A stretch of DNA of 21,620 nucleotides from an uncultured Collinsella sp. (GTDB lineage: Bacteria > Actinomycetota > Coriobacteriia > Coriobacteriales > Coriobacteriaceae): contig CAUESV010000021.1 of NCBI GenBank assembly GCA_959020715.1, positions 1 through 21,620 on the forward strand, given 5' to 3'. Of this stretch, positions 16,144-21,620 are shown piece after piece. The notes beneath the pieces are model-generated. The model was not told the origin of the DNA. It saw nothing but the letters and a program-made list of their open reading frames with translations, and ran no database searches. The position numbers were made by a program, and so were the translations under genes. Every line of letters begins with the position of its first letter. Position 1 is the first letter of the stretch.

Positions 16144-17081
16144 TGGTTTCTCCCGGGGCAGGTCTTTCCGCCGTTGCGATCGTCGGTCCGACGGCGGTTG
16201 GTAAGAGTGATGTTGCCGACCGTTTGGCCGCTCGTCTTTCGTCCGAAGTGCTGTCGTGCGATGCGATGCAAATCTATCGCGGCATGGACATCGGCACCGC
16301 AAAGATGGCGCCCAATGAGTGTACGGCGCCGCTGCGTCTCGTCGACATTGTAGAGCCGGGTGTGGCATATTCTGCTGCGCTTTATCAGGCTGACGCTCGC
16401 GCGCATGTTGAACGTCTCCTTGGTTTGGGTTGCCTGCCTGTTTTTTGCGGAGGTACGGGGCTGTATCTCAAGGCTGCCCTTGATGAGATGGACTTTCCCT
16501 CGGGTGAACTTGAGGACGATCGCCGTGCGGGCTATCAGGAGCTTGCCGAGCGTATTGGTGAGGAAGAACTGCATGCCCTGCTTGCCGAGCGTGATCCAGA
16601 ATCGGCTGCTGTTATTCATCCCCATAACGTGCGTCGCGTGATTCGCGCGCTCGAAATGCACGATGATGGCGTCTCCTATGCGCAGCAAAAGTCGCAGTTT
16701 AGTGTTCCGCGCGAGCATTATCACGCTCTGTGGTTTGGTCTGACGCGTAATCGCGAGGTGCTCTACGAGCGCATTAACCTGCGTGTCGATCTGATGTTTG
16801 AGCAGGGCCTTGTCGATGAGGTCCGCGGTCTTATGGGCCAGGGGCTGGGAGATGCCCTGACGTCGATGCAGGCAATTGGCTATAAAGAGATCATCGATGC
16901 TTTCAATGGTGTGATGAGCATGGATGAGGCTCGCGAACTCATCAAGATGCGTTCGCGTCGTTATGCCAAGCGTCAGCTTTCGTGGTTTAAGCGCGATGAC
17001 CGTATCGTGTGGTTTGATATGGATAAATTTACGATCGATGAGGTCGTTGAGGATATCCTGCATCGTATTGAGGCTGCCTAA
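16143..17081 (+). CDS. miaA: tRNA dimethylallyltransferase MiaA
   Basis: It transfers a dimethylallyl group to N6 of A37 in tRNAs that read UNN codons, giving the substrate for MiaB. The P-loop is GPTAVGKS (residues 15-22). The substrate motif CDAMQIYRGMDIGTAKM, the GGTGLYLKAALD segment and the C-terminal QAIGYKEI and RYAKRQLSWFKRD stretches are characteristic. At 312 residues it is full length. It overlaps miaB by one base upstream and hflX by one base downstream. In many Actinobacteria dapF lies between miaA and hflX; it is absent here. Confidence 0.96.
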   Translation: MVSPGAGLSAVAIVGPTAVGKSDVADRLAARLSSEVLSCDAMQIYRGMDIGTAKMAPNECTAPLRLVDIVEPGVAYSAALYQADARAHVERLLGLGCLPVFCGGTGLYLKAALDEMDFPSGELEDDRRAGYQELAERIGEEELHALLAERDPESAAVIHPHNVRRVIRALEMHDDGVSYAQQKSQFSVPREHYHALWFGLTRNREVLYERINLRVDLMFEQGLVDEVRGLMGQGLGDALTSMQAIGYKEIIDAFNGVMSMDEARELIKMRSRRYAKRQLSWFKRDDRIVWFDMDKFTIDEVVEDILHRIEAA

Positions 17082-18370
17082 TGGCCCGTTTTCCTCTTGT
17101 TCCCACGGCACCCGAGCCCGAGCGTGCCATTTTGGTTGGTGTTGAATGGCGCGACAATGCATGGCCGCTCGATCGCTCGCTTGATGAGCTGGAGCGTCTT
17201 GCCCACACGGCTGGTGCCCAGTGCGTGGCACGCTTATCGCAGCGTTTGGTAAAGCCGTATCCTAAATCGTTTATCGGTTCCGGTAAGGTTGAAGAGCTGT
17301 GCGGCCTGGTACATCGCATGGATGCCGATGTCGTTATTTTTGACGACGACCTGACGCCCTCGCAGCAATCCTATTTGGAGAAAGCCGTGGGCGAGCCGGT
17401 AAAGATTATCGATCGTACTGCACTGATCTTGGATATCTTTGGCCTTCATGCTCAGACGCGTGAGGGACGCCTACAGGTACAGCTGGCACAGCTTCAATAT
17501 CTGTTGCCTCGTCTGCGTGGCATGTGGAGTCATCTCGCCAAGGAACAGACGCGCGGCGGCATCGGCTCACGCTTTGGTCAGGGCGAAAGTCAGCTCGAGG
17601 TCGACCGTCGCCTCATTCGTAATAAGATCGCTGCGCTTCGTCGTGAGCTCAAGCAGGTTGAACAGCGTCGCGATGTTCAATCCAAGAGCCGCATTGAGTC
17701 ACCGGCGTTTCGCGTCGCGTTAGCCGGTTATACCAATGCCGGTAAATCGACGTTGCTCAATCGTCTGACCGGCTCTACGGTACTTTCTCAGGACAAGTTG
17801 TTTGCTACGCTCGACCCGACGACGCGTTCGTATCGCCTGCCCGGCGGTCGCGGCATGACGATTACTGATACCGTCGGCTTTATTCAAAAGCTGCCGCATG
17901 GTCTGGTCGATGCCTTTAAATCGACGCTGTCTGAGGTTTTGGGTGCCGATCTAATTCTCAAAGTCGTAGATGCGTCTGACGAGGACTATGAGCGGCAGCT
18001 GGAGGCTGTCGACCGCGTGCTTGATGAGATCGGCGCCGGAGAGCGCCTAACGCTGACCGTATTCAATAAAATCGATCTTCTCGATAGCGTTGATCGATTA
18101 AGTTTCCGTCGTCGCTATTCCGAGGCTGTGCTGTTCTCGGCCCAAACGGGCGAGGGACTTGACGATCTCGTCGATCGCATTGCTCGCGAGGCGGCTGCCA
18201 CCGATGTACTGCTTTCAGCTGACATTCCATATCGTGAAGGTGCGCTCATCACGCTCGTGCATGAGCAGGGGACCCTTTTGCACGAGGAATATCTTAAGGA
18301 TGGCGTTCGTATTGTGGCGAAACTGCCGGCTCGTATTGCACCGCGGCTCGAGCGTTATCGCACCGAGTAG
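17081..18370 (+). CDS. hflX: GTPase HflX
   Basis: This is a ribosome-binding GTPase that splits stalled or stressed ribosomes. The N-terminal HflX domain contains GLHAQTREGRLQVQLAQLQY and the glycine-rich GGIGSRFGQGE preceding LEVDRRLI. The GTPase motifs are G1 GYTNAGKST (216-224), G2 ATLDPTTR, G3 DTVGF (263-267), G4 NKIDLL and G5 SAQTGEG. At 429 residues the length is typical. The start overlaps the miaA stop, with GAGG (17070-17073) 7 nt upstream. Its last 16 bp overlap the end of the convergent acyltransferase gene, and no terminator is visible between them. Confidence 0.96.
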   Translation: MARFPLVPTAPEPERAILVGVEWRDNAWPLDRSLDELERLAHTAGAQCVARLSQRLVKPYPKSFIGSGKVEELCGLVHRMDADVVIFDDDLTPSQQSYLEKAVGEPVKIIDRTALILDIFGLHAQTREGRLQVQLAQLQYLLPRLRGMWSHLAKEQTRGGIGSRFGQGESQLEVDRRLIRNKIAALRRELKQVEQRRDVQSKSRIESPAFRVALAGYTNAGKSTLLNRLTGSTVLSQDKLFATLDPTTRSYRLPGGRGMTITDTVGFIQKLPHGLVDAFKSTLSEVLGADLILKVVDASDEDYERQLEAVDRVLDEIGAGERLTLTVFNKIDLLDSVDRLSFRRRYSEAVLFSAQTGEGLDDLVDRIAREAAATDVLLSADIPYREGALITLVHEQGTLLHEEYLKDGVRIVAKLPARIAPRLERYRTE

Positions 18371-19059
18371 GCGAGCTCCAAAATGCCCAGTATGATGGGC
18401 TGATGTAGCAGATAAAAGGGGAGTGCATGACGTCCAAGGCTGGCGAGCGCCGGTAGGGGGTTGGCGCAGGCCCAGCTAGGGACGGTCTTATCGATTCCCT
18501 GCGCTATATGTGCGGCGAAGTATCCTGCAAGATACATAAAGATAAACGGGATGATGGGGTAGTAATCACCTGAAACAAACCCAGGGCTCGGAAATCCCAG
18601 CCACGCCAGGTAGGGGACAGGGTAGATCGTTTTGGGGATGCTCCAGGTGAGGGCGAACAACACAAGGCATAGGGACATGCCCCATCTCGCCGATATCTTC
18701 TTAAGGACGGGATCGGTCAACGCCACGATGCCGGTACATGCGGCCATGCAGTAGATGATGCCAAAATTAACCGAATCGTCTACTGAGACAAGTGTTGTTG
18801 CCAACCAGATGACGAGTGCTGCTAAGGCGTATTTGGCGGCACGTTTGATATTGTTGCGCGAAAGAGTGCACATCCAACCCGCGATAAACAAGAATACCCA
18901 GCTGATGCTGGCGCGCCAGATGTCTTGAAAGACAGTCTGGGTAAACCAGGGCATATCCCAACCGTACAGGTAGGCGAGATCGTAGCAAGCGTGAAAACCT
19001 GCCATTGAAATCATCGTAAACCCGCGGACGGTATCAAAGATGGTGATGCGTTTTTGCAT
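18355..19059 (-). CDS. Heparan-alpha-glucosaminide N-acetyltransferase-like membrane protein (DUF1624)
   Basis: This 234-residue integral membrane protein has about seven hydrophobic helices (roughly residues 12-34, 44-64, 74-93, 98-117, 128-143, 168-188 and 212-231). The opening RITIFDTVRGFTMISMAGFH and the closing LGRHALPFYLLHQPIILG fit the DUF1624/HGSNAT-like acyltransferase family; H23 in the first helix is a candidate catalytic residue. The acyl acceptor is unknown, perhaps a cell-envelope sugar (inference). Its ATG overlaps the lexA stop (TAATG on the minus strand) and it has no ribosome-binding site of its own, so it is probably translated only with lexA. Its 3' end runs into hflX. Confidence 0.85.
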   Translation of the reverse strand: MQKRITIFDTVRGFTMISMAGFHACYDLAYLYGWDMPWFTQTVFQDIWRASISWVFLFIAGWMCTLSRNNIKRAAKYALAALVIWLATTLVSVDDSVNFGIIYCMAACTGIVALTDPVLKKISARWGMSLCLVLFALTWSIPKTIYPVPYLAWLGFPSPGFVSGDYYPIIPFIFMYLAGYFAAHIAQGIDKTVPSWACANPLPALASLGRHALPFYLLHQPIILGILELAYSVR

Positions 19060-19703
19060 TACGAGAACCGGCGCATCAAGCCGACGACTTTGCCCAAGAT
19101 AACGGGATTCGTTGCATAGATAGGCTCCATGGTGTCATTCTCGGGCTGCAGGCGTACGCGTCCCTGCTCCTTGTAGAACGTCTTAACGGTCGCTGAACCA
19201 TCAATCATGGCCACGACAATTTCGCCGTTCATGGCGCTCTTTTGTTCACGGACGATGATGTAATCGCCATTGAAGATGCCGACATTGATCATTGAGCTCC
19301 CATGCACCTCAAGGATAAAGGAACCCTGATCGGTGGCGATTTCGGTCGGGATAGTAAAAGTGTCTTCGATATTCTGCTCGGCCAGAATGGGAATCCCAGC
19401 CGCGACGCGACCAACGAGCGGTAGCGAGACCGTTCCGCGAGGTGCGGTGGGCTCGTCAGATTTAGAAATTGAGACAGAGGAACCGTCCTCGTTAAAGAGT
19501 TCCAGGGCGCGCGGTTTGGTGGCATCGCGCTTGAGTAGCCCGCGCGCCTCCAGGGCAGATAGATGGGCGTGCACGGTGCTGGGGGAGGAAAGTCCCACGG
19601 CAGAAGCCATCTCGCGCACGCTGGGCGGATAACCCTTCTCCTGCTGATATTCCTTGATGAAGTCGTAAATTTGCTGCTGACGCTTGGTAATTTTGCGAGC
19701 CAT
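19059..19703 (-). CDS. lexA: SOS repressor LexA
   Basis: LexA represses DNA-damage genes and self-cleaves when stimulated by RecA filaments. The N-terminal winged HTH covers ITKRQQQIYDFI to LEARGLLKR (residues 5-59). The cleavage site A102-G103 is in GRVAAGIP. The catalytic serine is S137 (HGSSM) and the lysine K174 (ATVKTF). At 214 residues it is full length. The ATG at 19703 is chosen because AGAGAGGA (19711-19718 on the plus map) lies 7 nt upstream; longer in-frame starts would run through the operator region. It is autoregulated by the three LexA boxes upstream and coupled to the acyltransferase-like gene downstream. Confidence 0.97.
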   Translation of the reverse strand: MARKITKRQQQIYDFIKEYQQEKGYPPSVREMASAVGLSSPSTVHAHLSALEARGLLKRDATKPRALELFNEDGSSVSISKSDEPTAPRGTVSLPLVGRVAAGIPILAEQNIEDTFTIPTEIATDQGSFILEVHGSSMINVGIFNGDYIIVREQKSAMNGEIVVAMIDGSATVKTFYKEQGRVRLQPENDTMEPIYATNPVILGKVVGLMRRFS

Positions 19704-19726
19704 CAGGGCATCCTCTCTACCCATGT

Positions 19727-19740
19727 CAAACAAATGTTCG
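19727..19740 (+). promoter_or_regulatory. LexA box 3 (lexA-proximal)
   Basis: CAAACAAATGTTCG matches CGAAC-N4-GTTCG with one substitution. It lies between lexA and the two better boxes, in the predicted lexA leader, and starts exactly 28 bp before box 2. Confidence 0.7.
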
Positions 19741-19748
19741 AATTTTGC

Positions 19749-19776
19749 TTGACAGGAACAACTGTTCGAAGATAAT
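19749..19776 (+). promoter_or_regulatory. SOS promoter of the LysM gene
   Basis: A consensus TTGACA (19749-19754) and GATAAT (19771-19776) are 16 bp apart, with LexA box 2 lying entirely in the spacer and ending 2 bp before the -10. This predicts LexA-controlled transcription of the LysM gene. Confidence 0.85.
19755..19768 (+). promoter_or_regulatory. LexA box 2
   Basis: GGAACAACTGTTCG contains the full GAAC-N4-GTTC dyad, with one mismatch at the outermost base. It fills the spacer of the plus-strand promoter that drives the LysM gene and abuts its -35 hexamer. Confidence 0.88.
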
Positions 19777-19803
19777 AATAACCGAACATTCGTTCTCGCG
19801 CTA
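19775..19803 (-). promoter_or_regulatory. Probable lexA promoter
   Basis: On the minus strand TATTAT (19780 to 19775) follows LexA box 1 by 2 bp, the same arrangement as at recA. No good -35 hexamer is present upstream. The -10 overlaps the -10 of the opposing LysM promoter, so the two would exclude each other. Confidence 0.6.
19783..19796 (+). promoter_or_regulatory. LexA box 1
   Basis: CGAACATTCGTTCT contains the full GAAC-N4-GTTC dyad, with one mismatch at the outermost base. Read on the minus strand it ends 2 bp before the lexA -10 (TATTAT); on the plus strand it covers the predicted start of the LysM transcript. Confidence 0.9.
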
Positions 19804-19821
19804 GACATTTTTGTCCGCGCG
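19797..19821 (+). other. Hairpin in the leader of the LysM gene
   Basis: CGCGC / GCGCG and GACA / TGTC pair around a TTTT loop, with a small internal bulge. It begins directly after LexA box 1, near the predicted transcript 5' end. Confidence 0.45.
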
Positions 19822-19863
19822 GCTTGATAAAACTGTTCTCAGCAAAACACGCGAGAGGAGAAC

Positions 19864-20316
19864 ATGATGAAAGCAACGAATATGGTCCAGGGAAACCTCG
19901 CCCTTAAGCTCGAGATGCCTGCGGAACCCACTTTTACTGTTGTTCAGGGTGGCCGCTCCGGCTTTCAGCCTTTGACCGTAAAGTCTGCTCGCAATCAGCA
20001 GGCTGCAGTCGCGCCGGCCCGCGTTGCCCTGAAGGTTCCGACGATTGTCGCTGTTGCCGTTTCGCTTACGCTCTTCTTTGTCCTTGCTACGTCGGTCTTT
20101 AGCGCTCGCCACACCGCGTATGCCGAGTCTGTTTCCAACGTTACCTACGAGACCATTCGCGTCCAGCCTGGTGATTCTCTTTGGTCGCTTGCCGAGGAAT
20201 ATCCAATCGAAGGTCTTTCCACGCAAGAGACTTCCGACATGATTCGTAACGTCAATCATCTGGAGCATGGTTCGCTCGCCGCCGGTGCGCATCTTAAGGT
20301 TCCTGCTCGTTCGTAA
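19864..20316 (+). CDS. LysM membrane protein, probable SOS division inhibitor
   Basis: This 150-residue protein has a Gln/Ala-rich cytoplasmic N-terminus, one membrane helix (about 58-80, VPTIVAVAVSLTLFFVLATS) and a C-terminal LysM peptidoglycan-binding domain (about 94-147, YETIRVQPGDSLWSLAEEYP). Gene position and domain order match Bacillus YneA and mycobacterial Rv2719c, SOS-induced inhibitors of cell division encoded divergently from lexA; the sequence match itself is limited to the domain layout. GAGAGGAG (19853-19860) lies 3 nt before the first ATG and 6 nt before a second one (19867), so the true start may be either. Its promoter contains LexA boxes, so induction by DNA damage is expected. 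Confidence 0.85.
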   Translation: MMKATNMVQGNLALKLEMPAEPTFTVVQGGRSGFQPLTVKSARNQQAAVAPARVALKVPTIVAVAVSLTLFFVLATSVFSARHTAYAESVSNVTYETIRVQPGDSLWSLAEEYPIEGLSTQETSDMIRNVNHLEHGSLAAGAHLKVPARS

Positions 20317-20329
20317 TCATTATCGCGCT

Positions 20330-20373
20330 GCGCATGGTACCCTTGTTATCGTTTAAGAGGAGGTACCATGCGC
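20330..20373 (+). promoter_or_regulatory. 12-bp inverted repeat over the nrdR start
   Basis: GCGCATGGTACC (20330-20341) and GGTACCATGCGC (20362-20373) are perfect complements across a 20-nt loop. The right arm contains the nrdR ATG (20368-20370) and half of its GGAGG. In an RNA that includes both arms the start codon would be buried. Alternatively the dyad may be an operator. Confidence 0.75.
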
Positions 20374-20811
20374 TGTCCCAAATGCGGCAAGGCACATACC
20401 CGCGTCGTTGATTCCCGTATGCAGGAGTCAAATAACACCATTAAGCGCCGTCGCGAATGTTGCTCGTGTAACTACCGCTTTACAACGTTCGAGCGATGCG
20501 AAGACCCAATTGAGGTCATTAAGTCGGACGGAACTAAGCAGCGGTTCGATCGCAATAAGCTGCTCGTTGGCTTGATGCGCGCCACCATCAAGCGTGATAT
20601 CGACACTAAGAAGCTCAATGAGATTATCGACGACATCGAGGTCGAGCTGCGCTCTCGCACGCTGACGGCCGTCACGTCGCATGAGTTGGGTGACATGGTG
20701 CTCAAGCGCTTGGCAAAGATCGACAAGGTGGCGTACATCCGTTTTGCCTCGGTCTACCGCGATTTCAAAGACGTCGATGAGTTTCTGCAAGAGCTCGACA
20801 AGCTAAGGTGA
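20368..20811 (+). CDS. nrdR: Transcriptional repressor NrdR
   Basis: NrdR senses ATP/dATP and represses ribonucleotide reductase genes. The N-terminal zinc ribbon has CPKC (residues 3-6) and CCSC (31-34), with VVDSRMQE and IKRRRECCSC between. An ATP-cone follows (about 48-138, EVIKSDGTKQRFDRNKLLVG). It is 147 residues, a normal length. A strong GAGGAGGT (20357-20364) precedes the ATG, but both sit in or beside an inverted repeat. The position after lexA and the LysM gene is conserved in Actinobacteria. I see no clear NrdR box in this window, so its reductase targets must lie elsewhere. Confidence 0.96.
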   Translation: MRCPKCGKAHTRVVDSRMQESNNTIKRRRECCSCNYRFTTFERCEDPIEVIKSDGTKQRFDRNKLLVGLMRATIKRDIDTKKLNEIIDDIEVELRSRTLTAVTSHELGDMVLKRLAKIDKVAYIRFASVYRDFKDVDEFLQELDKLR

Positions 20812-20815
20812 TTCC

Positions 20816-21259
20816 ATGTCCAACATTACCGTCAACATAAAGCGTCTCGACCCCACCGTCGAGCTTCCCAAATACGCCCATCCCACCGATGCCGGCTTGG
20901 ATCTGCGCTCCAACGAGGACTGCGTTCTGAAGCCCTTCGAACGTCGTCTGGTCTCTACTGGGCTGGCCATCGCCCTGCCCGATGGCTACGCCGGCTTCGT
21001 CCAGCCCCGCAGCGGCTTGGCCATCAAGCAGGGTCTGTCTATAGTCAACACGCCGGGCCTCATCGACGCCCACTACCGAGGAGAACTCAAGGTTATCCTC
21101 ATCAACCTGGATCCCACCAACAATATCCAAATCAACAAAGGCGACCGCATAGCCCAACTCGTCATCCAAGAAGTCCCCACGGTTAACCTCATAGAGGTAG
21201 ACGAACTGGATAAAACCGACCGAGGAGTCGGCGGTTTCGGTTCTAGCGGCGTATTGTAA
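20816..21259 (+). CDS. dut: Deoxyuridine 5'-triphosphate nucleotidohydrolase (dUTPase)
   Basis: It hydrolyses dUTP to dUMP, keeping uracil out of DNA and supplying thymidylate synthesis. The five trimeric dUTPase motifs are present: HPTDAGLDLRS (1), GLAIALP (2), PRSGLAIKQGLSIVNTPGLI (with DAHYRGE, 3), GDRIAQLVI (4) and RGVGGFGSSG (5). At 147 residues the length is typical. AAGGTGA (20805-20811), overlapping the nrdR stop, serves as ribosome-binding site, so nrdR and dut are probably one transcript. Codon use differs from its neighbours: 4 of 12 isoleucines are ATA (none in nrdR) and CGA/GGA codons cluster in the second half. Confidence 0.96.
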   Translation: MSNITVNIKRLDPTVELPKYAHPTDAGLDLRSNEDCVLKPFERRLVSTGLAIALPDGYAGFVQPRSGLAIKQGLSIVNTPGLIDAHYRGELKVILINLDPTNNIQINKGDRIAQLVIQEVPTVNLIEVDELDKTDRGVGGFGSSGVL

Positions 21260-21264
21260 TGTCC

Positions 21265-21368
21265 GCTCACCCGTGGGAGGCCCCTATATATCATTCCATG
21301 CTCAAACATTCTCGCTGCGCTGCGAAACTGCGCGTGGAACGATATATAGGGCCCTCCCACGGGTGAGC
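21265..21368 (+). repeat. Palindromic repeat element, copy A
   Basis: Two 34-nt arms (21265-21298 and 21335-21368) are complementary with two mismatches, around a 36-nt asymmetric centre. The element starts 6 bp after the dut stop. Its 58-bp core (21288-21345) matches copy C on the opposite strand. The outer 23 bp of each arm do not align colinearly with those of copy C. It may serve as the 3' hairpin of the nrdR-dut transcript. Confidence 0.9.
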
Positions 21369-21430
21369 TGCGTTTGCATGCTTGCAACTACCGTGTATCT
21401 TCGCTGGTAACCGTTAGCATTAATCAATTG

Positions 21431-21477
21431 GTAAGCCGGTGCGACAAGGGGATTTCTCCTTTGTCGCACCGGCTTAC
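21431..21477 (+). repeat. 20-bp hairpin between the two elements
   Basis: Arms of 20 nt (21431-21450 and 21458-21477) pair fully, with a single G-U, around a 7-nt loop GATTTCT. A T-rich stretch follows (ATTTCAATTTGTTTTC). It could be a strong intrinsic terminator or a separate repeat family, and its arms are unrelated to those of the flanking elements. Confidence 0.85.
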
Positions 21478-21510
21478 TAGTTGGATTTCAATTTGTTTTC
21501 AAGCAAGAAG

Positions 21511-21619
21511 CCTCCCGTCCGGGGCTCACCCATATCGTTCCACGCGCAGTTTCGCAGCGAGCGTAGCGAAGCGAGAATGTTTGAGCATGGAATGATATGG
21601 GTGAGTCCCGGACGGGCGG
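21511..21619 (-). repeat. Palindromic repeat element, copy C
   Basis: Arms of 32 nt (21511-21542 and 21588-21619) pair with one mismatch and two G-U pairs on the plus-strand RNA. The 67-bp core (21532-21598), read on the minus strand, equals that of copy A at 57 positions, with a 9-bp length difference at the tip. The element reaches the window edge, so its outer boundary is uncertain. Confidence 0.88.
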
Positions 21620-21620
21620 G

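Larger units (their letters stand above)
21260..21620. other. Non-coding region with three long hairpins
   Basis: No gene is recognisable in these 361 bp. The region holds two copies of one palindromic element in opposite orientation (21265-21368 and 21511-21619) and an unrelated 20-bp hairpin between them (21431-21477). The spacers are AT-richer and show only a small TTGCA/TGCAA dyad (near 21374-21388). Confidence 0.85.

Noticed and set aside
19704..19808. N-terminal extension of lexA
   Set aside because: The extension spans the LexA boxes and promoters and does not resemble LexA; the start at 19703 has a good ribosome-binding site.
21374..21595. 73-residue reading frame after dut
   Set aside because: It crosses the hairpins and half of repeat copy C; no ribosome-binding site and no protein-like pattern.
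21260..21620. CRISPR array or integron attC site in the right-end repeats
   Set aside because: Only two core copies in opposite orientation, without regular spacers; the arms lack the attC simple-site motifs and no cas or integrase gene is present.

Overview
The window looks like a chromosomal housekeeping segment of a GC-rich Gram-positive bacterium. The likeliest source is a member of the Coriobacteriia such as Collinsella (inference from gene content and protein style; no 16S or ribosomal marker is present). The backbone follows the actinobacterial order rnj-ftsK-...-rimO-pgsA-cinA-recA-recX-...-miaB-miaA-hflX-lexA-LysM-nrdR-(dut). Between recX and miaB lies a rny-X-spoVS block of the kind known from Firmicutes, where the order is rny-ymdB-spoVS-...-miaB. 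I see no tRNA, rRNA, CRISPR array, transposase or phage gene.

Layout. Positions 1-269 are a non-coding leader with a terminator-like hairpin at the left edge. Positions 270-9325 carry a tightly packed plus-strand set: ribonuclease J, the DNA translocase FtsK (TTG start), a RodZ-like HTH/membrane protein with an RG-rich disordered segment, a YajQ-family protein, the ribosomal protein S12 methylthiotransferase RimO, phosphatidylglycerophosphate synthase and a CinA C-terminal amidohydrolase, closed by a hairpin terminator. Positions 9326-11436 hold recA-recX behind a LexA-controlled promoter. Positions 11437-18370 hold RNase Y (strong promoter and structured leader), an uncharacterised GHKL ATPase, SpoVS, MiaB, MiaA and HflX, mostly with touching or overlapping stop and start codons. 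Positions 18355-19703 on the minus strand hold lexA and a translationally coupled membrane acyltransferase-like gene, convergent with hflX. Positions 19864-21259 hold a divergent LysM membrane protein, nrdR and dut. Positions 21260-21620 are non-coding and contain three long hairpins.

How the parts work together. LexA boxes sit in the recA promoter (one) and in the lexA/LysM intergenic region (three, starting exactly 28 bp apart). The window therefore contains a compact SOS circuit: sensor (RecA), modulator (RecX), repressor (LexA), a probable SOS division inhibitor (LysM protein) and a membrane acyltransferase-like passenger. The second theme is RNA: two ribonucleases (J and Y), two radical-SAM methylthiotransferases (RimO, MiaB), MiaA and the ribosome-associated GTPase HflX. 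NrdR and Dut add dNTP control.

The least explained items are (i) a pair of inverted repeat elements at the right end that share a conserved core but carry different, self-complementary arms; (ii) a GHKL ATPase in the chromosomal slot that ymdB occupies in Bacillus; (iii) a 12-bp inverted repeat that buries the nrdR start codon; (iv) helically phased TTTGG repeats upstream of recA; and (v) overlapping face-to-face SOS promoters between lexA and the LysM gene.
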